From Aporrectodea caliginosa (taxonomy: Eukaryota; Annelida; Clitellata; Crassiclitellata; Lumbricidae), in NCBI GenBank assembly GCA_020284085.1, contig JACEVL010000412.1:382501-446500 (forward strand): a stretch of DNA of 64,000 bases. Reading direction: 5' to 3'. A program made the position numbers and the translations under genes. The notes below the pieces were generated by a model that did not search any database, was not told where the DNA came from, and worked only from the letters and a program-made list of their open reading frames with translations. This document shows positions 24,915 to 36,715 of the stretch, piece by piece; position 1 is the first letter of the stretch; every line of letters starts with the position of its first letter.

Positions 24915-26705
24915 GATCTGGGTGTTAGTTTATATAGCTCCATTCCTTTTTTAAAGACCATATCTCTAACCTAACACGTTCTTCGTATTTTCGTTTAAGG
25001 AGTCTTAGGGCTGTTCGGCGTTCTGTCTCGTCTTATGTTTTCACCACGCTGGGTCACGCTTTCATATGCTCCAGAATTGACTATTGTAATTCCCTTTTCA
25101 TTGGTCTTCCTAAGGTTCGTCTTTCACCTCTGCAGTCAGTTCCTAAATGCAGCCGCCAGATTAATAGCACGCCTACCACGCTACTCTCACATTTCTACCT
25201 TCATGTTTGAACAACTGCACTGGATTCCTCTCTCTGCACGCGTTATATTCAAAATCCTAATTTTGGTCTTCAAGGCACAAAGGGGTCTTGCCCCTAAATA
25301 TCTAGCTGATGTTTTACTTCGGCCCAAGGGCGTAACTTTGCCCCAAAAAGTGGTGGTGACCAATTCCCTCCTCCTAATTTTTAACGTACTACAGCAAAGC
25401 TAGCTAAGAGCAGGACACCAGCTTATTCACAAGCACTGCGTTAAGTCAGAGGGTTGTCCAGAGAGTGTTCGATGGTTTTTCAAGTCCAGTTGCGAAGGAG
25501 AAAAGAGACTCTAGAGCGTCGAAGCCTCAGAGACACGCTACGCATTGTCCGGCTGCAACTGCGGCTTTTAAATGAATAATTATCGTTAGCCGTTAGGCTA
25601 TTACTGTACTACCAATAATCGAGATAATGGTAACAATTACAGTCATTGTCAACGCTAAATGGTTTTCCCGTAGCCTAGTTTAGATTGGTAAATTATTTTA
25701 ACGTCTTGACGCTGGTAAGTAGGGTAAGTAAGCAGTCTACCAAAGTCCATGTTAATTGTCATCAATCCAGCTCCATTTATGAGAAAAAATTCATCAATCT
25801 GAACTTTTGCTTAAGCAAAAATTATTGTCATCAATCCAACTTCTATTTAACCAAGAATTTTTTTATCAATCCAACTTCTCTTTAGGCAAGAATTATTTTC
25901 GTCAATCCCACTTCTATTTAATCAAAAACACTTCCTAATCGATCTGTTGAAGCACAGAATTAGTTTAATCAATTCAGCTTCTATTTACGGAAACAAGTAG
26001 GCCTATTTCCATCAATCCAACTTCTATTTAGGCCAACAATTATTTTCATCGATCCAACTTCCAGTTTAAATTGACAATATAAAATAATTAACTAGCCCAA
26101 CCAATGAAACCCAAACGGTTTTACCAGCAAATTACCATAGACTGCTGTTAGAGCTTACTGCCCATGGAAACATGATACAGTGCATGCACAATTAACCTTT
26201 CGCGGTCTCTACAATGAATCCATCCATTTTTCCATTATAAACTTGATTATTTGACCTTTTATAGAAACAAAATTGATGACTCTACCAAATTATTAAACCA
26301 CACATGTGTAAGTAAGGTAGTGTGGACACACTATGGAGGCCTCTATCAGCATTGCCGTCATTGCGATGTTAAGTAGCCATGAATAGGCTAGACGGTAGAC
26401 AGAAAAATGCTTTCATGTTAAAAGATATATATTCATTGCAGGACCAAAAAGTGGTGGTGACTATCACCACCACTTTTAAAAGTGGTGGTGACCGGACACC
26501 ACCGTCACAATAGAAAGTTACGCCTATGCTTCGGCCTCTTTCAGTCTCCTCGCATCGACCACTCCGCTCAGCAGACTTGAGGTTCTACAGTAGGCCTAAT
26601 TCTGTGGTTCCTCATGGTAGAACACTAGGCCTATAGAACAGCTATGGCTCAGTTGGCCAGTCCTTTGCCTCAATTGGTCCCTATCATTGGAATGCATTTT
26701 CACTG
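24915..26705 (+). mobile_element. CR1-like LINE 3' part, split by a hAT-like element
   Basis: 24915-25316 encodes pieces such as FICSRIDYCNSL and QLHWIPLSARVIFKILILVF. 26537-26705 continues with the C-terminal block (SFASIGPYHWNAF). The intervening 25325-26528 is a later insertion flanked by 8-bp duplications. Reading frames are broken in several places. Confidence 0.75.
25325..26528. mobile_element. hAT-like non-autonomous element, copy B, 1204 bp, TSD CTTCGGCC
   Basis: Same family as the 19205-20485 element but inverted: it starts CAAGGGCGTAACTTT and ends AAAGTTACGCCTATG. CTTCGGCC is at 25317-25324 and 26529-26536. The same subterminal palindrome and roughly 37-bp core repeats (25745-26075) are present. 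Confidence 0.95.
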
Positions 26706-26821
26706 GTGATTGATTAAAGCATGGATGCCTCGGATAGAGTTCACCTTGCAGTGAATTTTTATGTAGATTCGAAATTTCACCTAAAATGTTTTGCAACAGG
26801 TCATAGATTTCGAGCCATAGC

Positions 26822-26976
26822 CAGTAGTGTAGTCCTAAAAATGAAGTGGGGGAACGCCTGGATATTGAAGTAAACTTAAGCAAAAAGTGCCATCTTGCAA
26901 GAATTTTGCATAGTGTGAGAAAAAGTGGGGAACGGCGTTTCCCCACGTCCCCCCCCCCCCCCCCACTACACCACTG
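26822..26976. mobile_element. hAT-like MITE, about 155 bp
   Basis: Termini CAGTAGTGTAG and CACTACACCACTG are inverted repeats. Flanks GCCATAGC and GCCATAAG match at six or seven of eight bases, so this is an older or less certain insertion. It contains a long poly-C run. Confidence 0.65.
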
Positions 26977-27153
26977 GCCATAAGGGAGCAATTATTAATA
27001 TAGTAGGAATATTTTATAGTCAAAGTTTGAAGTGTAGGCCTATTGATGAGGTATAGATTTCGAATTACCCTCGAATAAACTAGGCCAGTGGCTTGCATTT
27101 GATTAGTAGTAACTCTGAATACATGCTAATGCAAACACATTTGCAGTTGTGGC

Positions 27154-28008
27154 CAGGGGTGCAAAAAACCAAACTTTTTTCAAAATGAAAAGTTGGTTTT
27201 TTGGTTTTTTTGGTTTTTATGGTTTTGGTTTTGGTTTTTTGGTTTTAATATTTTCCTATTTCGGATAATAAAACTCATAAAATGGCATAATACCGTTCAA
27301 ATTAATCAGATGCATATAAATGACATTAACTAGAACCAATGAGGTATTATTATCATCGCTAGAGGGAACATGACGCATATTCCCTTCGCTAATTTTTGAA
27401 GCCACAACCATAGATATAATAACACCTTATCTAGAGTTCCGCAGTTAATTTAAATTGAAATGACGCGTTTTGATTGGTTGAAATTCATGGACGCAGTCAA
27501 GCTTAAGCGAGACTGTTTTAATTTCTTTTCAAAGCTTACGACTTGCAAAAAGTATAACACACAAAATAACAACTTATCGATTAAATAATATTCCAGCGGC
27601 CTCGTTTTCGGGCTTTAATAAGTTGCCGCATCCACACACTACACAATTTAACTTTCGATCGGGTCGCCATTTTGAGCTGGCTCTGGGTCAAGGCCGTTAT
27701 GGTTACACGTTAGCGGGCTCGGGGTCACCAACTTCAAAAAAGATGGCGGATGCGGGCTCTAGTGATATATTTTATATATTATACATCTCTATGACTAGAA
27801 CAGTGGAACCGTAGAATGTCACAAAACGAAGTTAACAAAGACCATGTATAACAATTGCCAAGAGAGTTGAAGAGACGCCATTTTTGGCATTTATAATTTC
27901 TAAATTTGTAAAAAACCAAAAAACCAAAATTTGCGATTTTTTGGTTTTTGGTTTTTTTAAAAAACAAAAAAAACCAAAAACCAAAAAACCAAGCCTTTAA
28001 CAGCCCTG
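27154..28008. mobile_element. hAT-like element with GGTTTT-rich ends, 855 bp, TSD GTTGTGGC
   Basis: Termini CAGGGGTGCAAAAAACC and the complement of GGTT...AACAGCCCTG are inverted. GTTGTGGC is at 27146-27153 and 28009-28016. Long TTGGTTTTT tracts occur near both ends. No transposase ORF. Confidence 0.92.
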
Positions 28009-28020
28009 GTTGTGGCTTCA

Positions 28021-28063
28021 GTCAGTAAGTAGCACGTGTTATGCACATGTGCTACTTACTGAC
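28021..28063. other. 43-bp palindrome containing E-box motifs, upstream of the zinc-finger gene
   Basis: Arms GTCAGTAAGTAGCAC and GTGCTACTTACTGAC are perfectly complementary around a loop with CACGTG and CACATGTG. It lies about 260 bp before the zinc-finger start codon. Confidence 0.75.
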
Positions 28064-28320
28064 TTTACATTCTTACTTACTTGTTAATTAGTATGTACTG
28101 TTGCGCACACAACTTTTCGAACGGGCATTTTGTTCAAGAAAAAGATTTTATTAGTTAAAATATGTGTTAATTCTAAAGTTACTACAATAAAAACACTTTA
28201 AAGAAAGTAATTATAAAATGAATGTTTGTTGAAATCGTCTGATTTTGTTGCCTTTACGTTACAAGGCCTTTTGAAGGGCCATCCGTGGCGCGTTTGTTCG
28301 GACAGCCATAGACCGTGGTC

Positions 28321-30105
28321 ATGGACCGGGAAACGACTCAACGACTACTCAAAGAATCGATTATATTTCTGTGTCGAACGTACATCGGGGTTGTTTCTGA
28401 CTTTGAGGTGGACGGCATAATTTGCATAAGTCGTGACGATGGTTCTTCGGATCAGCAACATGTCGTTTTTAAAATTCACGAACTCGTTTCCAGAGAGGCG
28501 GATGCGGACACAGCGTATGCCGACTGCTTTGGCCCTGAACTGGATTTCGAGGGAGGTGGATCATTACGAGCCGTAGGGCCGTGGAAACGTTCTGGGTCAA
28601 AGAAAAGAAAAATAGGCAACCATTTATCATCTTATCAGAATAATAAAAAGGGTGAAAATCAGCTCAACTACGCCAACTCAATTCCAGTTTTTCCTGAGCT
28701 TAAGTTAGAATCCCCATGGCCTGACGAACTGTTAAAATCCAATCACGACACTGAGGTCATTAGCAAAGGTGATTTTGTAAACGTGCACAAAAACAAGCAA
28801 GTCGCCGACGGAGAAGAGCTACCAGGGTATTCTTGTTTTGGCTGTGAATTGTCTTATCCAACAAGGAAAATTCTGGACAGACACATGTTGTCAGTACATG
28901 AACTGTCGGCTTATTGTTTCTGTAAGACTTGTGGTGTTGGTTTCATTGGAACAGATGAATTTGATATGCATAATCTGTTGGTCCATCCTGGTTGCAACAA
29001 TGTTGGTGGTATGATGGAGGCAAATGATGAAACTGACGCAGCCAAGCCAGAAAGTAACAGTCCTCGAGATGATGACTTCAGAAGCGTTATTAGCTCCTCG
29101 GCCATTTTTCCAATCACCTCAAAAAATCATCAGGTAGTCAGAAACTGTCGCCCATCTACTTCCAACCGGATTTCTTCTGCATCATCTGTGCTGGTTGCTT
29201 CTGCAGCATTAGATACAAATACTGCTGTTCATTCTTCTTTGCCTGAAGAGAAACCTGATGCAGAAGACGCAATTATAGACCAGAGTGCGCCTCGTGAATG
29301 TGCACTCTGCGACTCGGGTTTCTCTGATTTTCCGACGTTCAACATCCACTGCAAGGAAGTGCACAACATTTTTGCCTGTCCGTATTGCAGAAAGACTTTC
29401 AGCCAGCAATCAGAACGTGACAATCACCTGTTCAAACACACTGGAGAAAAGCCATTTGAATGCCCCGACTGTGCGCTCAGCTTTTCCCGACTTGACTCTC
29501 TCCGACGCCATCGCATGAAGATACACGGCCTTTCCTGGACCGATGTTGTAGTTCCAGATTCCGATTCTCGCCCGCCCGATCCAAGTGGTAACGATGACTT
29601 CGACGCTGTAACTGACGGTCGTAGATCGCTTGAAAATCATGTCGGTGGCTTAACTGGAGTTCATCCCGGTAACACCAGTTGGCTGGATGGGGGTTCAGAT
29701 GCTGGAGAAAGACTGTTTGAAGTGACACGTTCGTATCCAGGAAGCTGCCAGTCATCGGATGCGATCGAAATATCGGACGAGGAGTCTGGCGGTCGATCCA
29801 CCCGCAGTCGCTATAGAAACATAAAGACACTCGATCCAGATCGAACATTTGTGTGTGAGATCTGCCGAGAGACGATTCAGGGAACTGTCGCATTCCGAGA
29901 CCACTGTGATACAATTCACAGGCGTGTTCCTTGCCCGTATTGTGGTGGGACGTTCACGCAGAAGGCAAGCATGGAGCGCCATCAGAGGCAACATACCGGT
30001 GAACGGCCGTTTCGATGTCAGTTCTGTGAGCACACATACACACGCAAAGAAAACCTTCAAACTCACATGTTACGCCTTCACCCACTTCTTCTAGATGCTG
30101 AATAG
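28321..30105 (+). CDS. C2H2 zinc-finger protein with eight fingers, 594 aa
   Basis: This is a probable nuclear DNA-binding regulator. First cysteines of the eight C2H2 fingers are at about residues 172, 201, 327, 353, 381, 512, 538 and 566, giving clusters of 2, 3 and 3. Fingers 4 and 7 are followed by the TGEKP and TGERP linkers and look canonical. The others have H-x4-H spacing and lack such linkers, so some may bind protein or RNA. The first 55 residues form a compact segment without fingers (RLLKESIIFLCRTYIGVV region), followed by acidic and serine-rich linkers. The ATG sits in a good context with an in-frame TAG four codons upstream. The coding region is one exon in this window; an upstream non-coding exon is possible. 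No orthologue is assigned. Confidence 0.9.
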   Translation: MDRETTQRLLKESIIFLCRTYIGVVSDFEVDGIICISRDDGSSDQQHVVFKIHELVSREADADTAYADCFGPELDFEGGGSLRAVGPWKRSGSKKRKIGNHLSSYQNNKKGENQLNYANSIPVFPELKLESPWPDELLKSNHDTEVISKGDFVNVHKNKQVADGEELPGYSCFGCELSYPTRKILDRHMLSVHELSAYCFCKTCGVGFIGTDEFDMHNLLVHPGCNNVGGMMEANDETDAAKPESNSPRDDDFRSVISSSAIFPITSKNHQVVRNCRPSTSNRISSASSVLVASAALDTNTAVHSSLPEEKPDAEDAIIDQSAPRECALCDSGFSDFPTFNIHCKEVHNIFACPYCRKTFSQQSERDNHLFKHTGEKPFECPDCALSFSRLDSLRRHRMKIHGLSWTDVVVPDSDSRPPDPSGNDDFDAVTDGRRSLENHVGGLTGVHPGNTSWLDGGSDAGERLFEVTRSYPGSCQSSDAIEISDEESGGRSTRSRYRNIKTLDPDRTFVCEICRETIQGTVAFRDHCDTIHRRVPCPYCGGTFTQKASMERHQRQHTGERPFRCQFCEHTYTRKENLQTHMLRLHPLLLDAE

Positions 30106-30806
30106 CTGGTGCTGTCAATCTAGACTGATCTCCATGTTCATTCCTATTACGCATTTTATTATTTTGTAAGGGTGCTAGGGTATGGTAAAAGAGGTAACAA
30201 TTTTTATTACCTGGTCGTACCACCTACGCAAGTCCTGCAAGAGTTATCCAGAGGCGTTGATTTTCGGCTTAAGTGTAGACGTGATAAATGACAATCAGCA
30301 AGTGGTCGGCCTTTCCTTGAGTTTACTTGGCTCGACAGTTTAACATTAAAGACCAGTGCATTACTGCCTGATCACCTGCTCAAAGCCCGGTTTTGGAATA
30401 GTCAATTGCTGCAATGGTACACTTTCTGAATATTAGATTACATTGAACAATCCATACAACTCATTCCATTATAACAAGGTAACACAGAACCATGGGACCC
30501 AAAGCCAAGTTTCCAGTATTTCAAAATTTAGTATATTATCTGACTGGTAGTAAATTAATTTACCAGTTTAATTTACTCATTGTCCTTGATGGCATGAACC
30601 TACGTTTGAAGGATCTTGCTCTCGGGCTTGCCAACAAAATTTAAGAGGATTGATCATGATTTCAACTCATAACTGTAGGTGAAAGCTGGACATTTGGCCA
30701 CCTGAAGATGTTGCCAAGTGCTCAGCAAATTCTTAGTTGAAAAACCAGTATGATGTGGGTATTAATGGTAAAAACTACTCTTGGGAGATACATAGAAGGT
30801 GCTATA

Positions 30807-30877
30807 TTAACACTTTAACGACAAGAGTGTACTAAAAGTGAATGGGAAACCAATGCAGCTCGTTGTTAAAGTGTTAA
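30807..30877. mobile_element. 71-bp TTAA-bounded MITE-like element
   Basis: The sequence is bounded by TTAA on each side with inverted ends TTAACACTTTAACGACAAG and its near complement. A second 71-bp copy lies at 33454-33524 and a diverged one at 37759-37833. TTAA flanks and the CACTTTAACGAC end suggest a piggyBac-type origin. Confidence 0.75.
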
Positions 30878-33453
30878 ATGTGTTGATACATACATACATA
30901 TTACATATGATAAATAACTGAAGTGTAAACTGGAAAATGAGCTCAACCATGTAACTAAATATAAATACCATAGGACCTGTAGAGTTTCTTCCAATGGATA
31001 TCCTCTTAGATTGGAGCAATAAGTTTCTGTGGAACAACAGCTGAGAAGTATACCAGAAATAATAAATGTCTATGGTGGCATAGCAAAAGCGACTTTCTAA
31101 GAGGCTATGTACATTGTAATGAGAACATTGTCTAAAGCCAGACTAAAAGTTTCGATTTATGCCCTGGACAAAATTATATGAGAAGTCGTGTGATGAAGCC
31201 TGTCACAGGAGGCTGTGGTTTACTTATCTTGAATGATCATGAAAGCCTAAAATCATGTAACTACTAAGAGTACTGAAGCTTCAGAATATTAGGTGACTGT
31301 CATTTCAATAATTTGTGTATATTCTAGTTTGAAAAACGTCAATGATATTGTGTTTGGTATTCTACAGATGGAGTTTAAATATGTAATCAAATATTTAAAA
31401 GTAGTTATTTGGAGGTGGACATCCTTTGTACATTGCATAATTTTAACAGTCCTTGAATATATGACTATTGTTGAAAGCTTTTGCTAATTCCAAAATGTGC
31501 TCAACTTCCTGGTCAGCTGATAAAAGGCAAGTCACATTTGACCATTGCACAACCATGCAGTCTTTAGAGCCAGAAAAACCCTCCCAAAAGAATTAGGAAA
31601 ATATCCAAACTGCATTTGATACTGGACTGGTTTTTGCTAGAACAATTACGTGAACACAACGTATTTCTATCACAAATAGTAAAAGTTACCATTTTTATAG
31701 ATTCAGGTCTCTTAGTGACTACTTTTGTGACATTGCAAGTTGAAGTTTTCCATAACTATAACCCAAGCTAAGTCGCTGTGCTTCGGATAGTGGTTGTTTA
31801 GTTTTCATTGCAGGACCTTGTAATAAAACTGATAATAAAAAATGCTGAGATCTATAGCAAAACACTACATAAGTAATTAGTTTGATAGCTAATACAACAA
31901 GGAATATAATTATGCAAAAAACTCAGTTTGACCCATTTGCCAGCCTTGCCTGCCTGCTTGCCTTCTGAGCGTGTTTCTTGTAAACAAATGTTTTGGACTG
32001 TGTGACGGTTTTCTTAGATGTGGTCACAGATTACTAACTTTTAGTACAACCACTTTTAAGTTTTGTCCAAATTATTATTCAGAATGAAGTGACCATAATC
32101 AGTTTCAGTATATGCTACAACTTGAGAGAACTTGAAAGAATTCTTGCCCTGTAGTGCAGTACAAGAATGGCCATAAAATTTGGGAAGATAGTGAATGTAA
32201 AACACTTTTGTTTATAAAGTTCTGGTGTATAATGAACGATTGGTCTGTAAGCACCAACTTTATTTGCTTTTCACATTGACTGTGCATATAGAAGCATAGA
32301 ACATGAAAGGTTTCCATTCACACTATGATGTAATCTAGTGGTTATTTTTGTTATTAATCCGGCGGATGTATAAACTTGTTTGCAGCTCTGTTTGCTTTTA
32401 TTTGGCGATGTTGGCCAATCTTTGACCGCTACCTGTGCCTATTGAGTTGATGTTTGAAAACTCAAGCGATGCGAAACACTAGGATCAGGATCATTGTTTC
32501 CCTTATAATGGTACAGAAGCTGTGAAAGTTTCGGTAAATACCTGTATGTATTTACACTAATGCATGTACTATAGTGCTCAAAGACAGGGTCCATGGTTGT
32601 TATTGCCTTTGAGCAGTCTTTCCTTTGTGGGTTATGTTTTTGACTTGTTCATGTGTTTTCTTTTGATCTTGAGGAATTTTATATGTAACAGACATTCTGA
32701 TTTCTGATGATTTTACTTTTGTGCATATGTTTTTGTGTTAAGTGGGTTTTAAGACTTCTTAAAATGTTTTTTTGCTGCGTTACTGTTTATCGTAGTTGTA
32801 TCTCAATTTTTGTACATGAAACTGGAATATATTTTGCTTTCAGAATTACAACATTCCAGATGAATTGCCATTTGAATGTTTCTAATATGTGAATATCTGC
32901 TACTCGACTGCGGTTTGCAGTATCACCAACATAACTACCAGTAGAGAACTCTTCAAGCCTTTCGTATACAGGTTTATTTTGCTTACAAGTACAGAGAAGC
33001 CTTTTTATATATTAGTGACCAACTTTGGTATACTATTTTGCAAACGTGTGTAAACTTGTTGAGTTTAAGGAGCAAACTGCTGGTCTGCACAGTAATTGTG
33101 CACAACGAGGCTTTTTTGTAGACAGTTGAATACAGAGTAGGTGAGGGAGTTTTAAGGGTTTTTCGTTTTAAAGTAGAAATTTGTGATTCACTGGGATCTA
33201 TCAAAGGTTAAAGATACAAAGACTGATTATGACTACCATAATTAGCTGCTAGCACTGCAGTAGTTGTCAAAAATCATTCCACTGAGTTTTGTTTCCTTTC
33301 AGTCAAGATACCAATACAACAGAATGAATCTTAAATGCTGTAGGGTGATTTGTGTTATTTCCATTCTCTGATAGTGTTTTGCTCAGACCATTTCAAGCAA
33401 GCACAACTTCCTTTGGCCAACTCTTTGAATGACCTTACACAATGTGTCCAAGT

Positions 33454-33524
33454 TTAACACTTTAATGATGAGCGTGTACTAAAAGTGACTGGGAAACCAG
33501 TACAGCTTGTCGTTAAAGTGTTAA
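33454..33524. mobile_element. 71-bp TTAA-bounded MITE-like element, second copy
   Basis: Same length and termini as the 30807 copy, with roughly 85 percent identity by eye, including the GTGTACTAAAAGTGA core. Confidence 0.75.
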
Positions 33525-33894
33525 GTATTAGAATTTTATGTGCCATTCTTTGGTGCCTTTTTTAAGAAATAAGTTTGAATCGCAAGTTTTTAGAATAGAT
33601 TGTTCAATAGAGATTACTAGTGGGTCCGGCCTAATCACTTTATGGGTGTAAATGCTACTTCAAGTAGTGTGTTCTGTGTCCTCGAGTATACTCCAAACAT
33701 CACCTGCCACACATCAAGTGGATCGGTGTAAACTTGGAGCAGGCTTGGAATGTTCCAAAAATTTAGCCAAAAGTTGGGTCCGTAAGTTAAGGAAACCACT
33801 GGTTGCAAGGTGTGGTCGGTCTCCTTTTTCAGAAATTGTAATCGTTAATTTCCACTTCCAAGAGAACTCCACAGAGGCGCTCCCGACCTGACAA

Positions 33895-34275
33895 CACCAA
33901 ATCACTATCGAAAAGAATTGTTTTCAAATGCTTGCGGAAAAGGGACAAAGAAAGACCAAGAAGTTAATTATGGAGTTTGCTAGGCAATCTTTCAGAAAGA
34001 TGGACCGACCACAGCAAATGGAGCACTGGAAGTTCGAGCCATAGAGACAACCAGGTCACCTTGCGTGGCAGAGCGAAGGAATCTACGGCCTGGTATTGCT
34101 GATACTGGCACACAAAGCTCACTAAGATAGACTGGGGAATGGCCTGCAAGACAATTGCGCATAAGCATTAGGATCTTAAACTCGATGCATCTTTGCTTAA
34201 GCATCCAGTGCAGTTCCTCCCATATAAAGCTAGATATATATGCATGAACTTTGATAAATATAAGCAAGTCTCATA
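33895..34275 (-). mobile_element. CR1-like LINE C-terminal fragment
   Basis: Minus-strand translation gives ELHWMLKQRCIEFKILMLM, RNCLAGHSPVYLSELC and later the FAVVGPSFWNxLP-like end with frameshifts. It lacks the upstream RT. Confidence 0.7.
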
Positions 34276-35177
34276 AACTTGGTCCTTGAACTAGAAACCA
34301 AGGAGTTTACAAACTGGGATGACCAAAAGAGGCATTTGACGTGCTTGCTGGGGTCTGACAGTGTTTGCTAGACTCGTGTGAGGGATCTGCTAAGCAGGGT
34401 ACAGTGTGTTAAAACTACGATTATATATTCAAAAATATTTAAATAACAATGATTATATATATATATACACTGATATATTTTAATAATTGTAAAGATTTAG
34501 ATATGTACATATATATGTATATATTGGTATATTAATACAATAATAAATATATATACTGGTATGTGTATACCAGTAGATTTAAATGATTAAGATTCATGTG
34601 TACCAGAATGTTAAACAAACATCAACATAGCACTTTACTAAGAACCTCTCAAAATCAGTTTTAAAACATACGAAACAATCTTATTGGCCAGTGATATTCC
34701 GATTGTGATATACTGATTAATTGGTTATCTTCAATTTGTTTGCCGATATATTGTGATCCAAAATCACAGTAGAATGAATTGCCGTTGTGCCATGTGCTAA
34801 AAGTAACCCAGTATTTTGGAAAGACTTGTGTAAATTTCTTTGAATATTTGTCAGGTTGTTTAAAATTGCAAAAGAAATTTGTCATTTGGCAAATCTGTTT
34901 CCATTTGTTGAAGCTTTTCAAGAAATTGGTCCCAGTGTGTTGACAATTTCAGGTTTGTATAGTTTAAGCTGGTGCAGGACATTTTTTCAAACTGTTGGTT
35001 TATTGGATGTGTGGGGATATGTATCAGCTTTGATGCTGAATTTTTTCAGTTGACATCTTGTGCTGTGGTGTTATTGATTTTATGTAGCAGATAAGTTAAA
35101 TAAACTGTTATAATATTCTTCTGTATAGCTTTGGTATTGGCATGTCATATTTTGTAGGAGGTTAGTATTCTTGAACC

Positions 35178-35527
35178 CAGTGTTTAATCTACTCCCCTTG
35201 CTATGGGAGGGGAATCGACGGTTCTCGGGGTACCCAACATATTTGAAAAGTTCACAAGTACCGAGTGTTTTCCAAGAATTTCCAAGAATTTTCGAGGGGG
35301 GTAGTAATGAGATTTTCCACCAACAATTTTCGAGGGGGGGTAGTAACGACAGTTTTTCAACAAAACTTTTCCCCCTCACCACACGAAAGGCGCGATAAAT
35401 CCTGCAGCAATTATCCAGAAATTTCACACTTTCTGTACAAAATTTCATCTCTTTAATTTTTATGGGGGGGGGGGAACTCAATCCTGGGGAACTTTACCCC
35501 CCCCAGAGACGTCTAGATTAAACACTG
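35178..35527. mobile_element. hAT-like MITE, 350 bp, TSD CTTGAACC
   Basis: Termini CAGTGTTTAATCTA and TAGATTAAACACTG are perfect inverted repeats. CTTGAACC is at 35170-35177 and 35528-35535. A related copy starts at 63789 and runs off the window. Confidence 0.95.
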
Positions 35528-35535
35528 CTTGAACC

Positions 35536-36250
35536 TTCCCCGCCATCGTGCAATCAAAGGTTGAAACCATCAGATTTGATGGTTTGTTGACATGCATAGG
35601 TCATGAGTGCTGCTGATGATTTTCCTTGAAGTGGATGAAACTTTATTTCCACTTCCATTATATTGCACTAAAACAGTAGCAAACTGAATCATGTAATAGT
35701 GCACTACTAAGCAAAGCCTAATTTTACGTTTACACACTTACTCAAATTACTCCACTCTGCTCAAATTGTAATGGTATTAAACGTAATTTATCTCAAGATT
35801 TCTTATGCTACACTGCAGTAACCACCTTATTCACCAAAACAACACCAAAGCCTAATAACACTGCCTTAGAAGCTGCATCAAGTGCTGCCTTATAACTTTA
35901 ATAATAAATTATAACAGTTGACTATAACTTCATGCTCTAAAGCAATATTAATTTCAGAATCTATGTCCAACTGTAATAGATCAGAATTTGCATTATAGCA
36001 ATGCATGTTATAAGAAGGTTCCAGTATAATTTATTATCTTCAAATAGGAATAGGATCATGAAGTTCAAAATCAAGCAAAAACACACTTGAGACTGTAGTT
36101 TATCTAGGTATGAGTAAAAGATTAGTTCCATCAGCACTACAAAGCATTAAGTAAAAAACTTCAGTTTAGTTAGCACACAAAGTATATCTGCACTTTTAGG
36201 TTTCTTCAGACAAGTGTACATTTAACCATTCAAAGTTCAGATTAAACTGA
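35536..36250. other. Intergenic DNA, nothing recognised
   Basis: AT-rich unique-looking sequence between a MITE and a LINE fragment, downstream of both convergent genes. Confidence 0.4.
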
Positions 36251-36254
36251 CATG

Positions 36255-36715
36255 AACATTTTTAAACTTACATTTGAGACCATTGGTAATGTTCTCTTGC
36301 ATCTCTACATTTATGACTGGACACCTTCATTGGCTACCCATCTCTGCACGCATCCAATTCAAAGTTCTCATTCTCATGCTCAAATCTCAACTGGGTCTTG
36401 CTCCAAACTATCTTTGTCACCAAATTCTGTGTCCCCTCTCTGCCACATCACTGCATCCTCTCATATTCTCTGACCGGCTTGACCTCTTCGTTTCCCGTGT
36501 TGGGACTACAATGGCTCAATCCAGATCGTTTGCCTGCATAGGTCCCTCTCTGTGGAATGGACTTCCCCTTCTCTACGCTCTACCATCTTCTCTGGTGGCA
36601 TCTCTCCCTCTTTCACCTTAAAACCTGCCTTTTCTCTCAGGGTACATTGCACTGGGAGCACTTCTGAAAGGCTTCTGCTGTGAGAAGCACTTTATAAATG
36701 ATCAAATACAATAAT
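36255..36715 (+). mobile_element. CR1-like LINE 3' fragment
   Basis: It encodes GHLHWLPISARIQFKVLILM, SQLGLAPNYL and FACIGPSLWNGLP, followed by the family 3' UTR (GCACTGGGAGCACTTCTGAA). It lies in the presumed 3' flank of the TMEM243-like gene. Confidence 0.8.

Larger units (their letters stand above)
30106..35169. other. Zinc-finger 3' UTR and intergenic DNA
   Basis: AT-rich, mostly unique sequence with AATAAA motifs near 31060, 31823 and 35097 that could end the zinc-finger transcript. Apart from two small TTAA-flanked elements and a LINE fragment, no feature is recognised. AT dinucleotide runs lie at 34430-34560. Confidence 0.45.
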
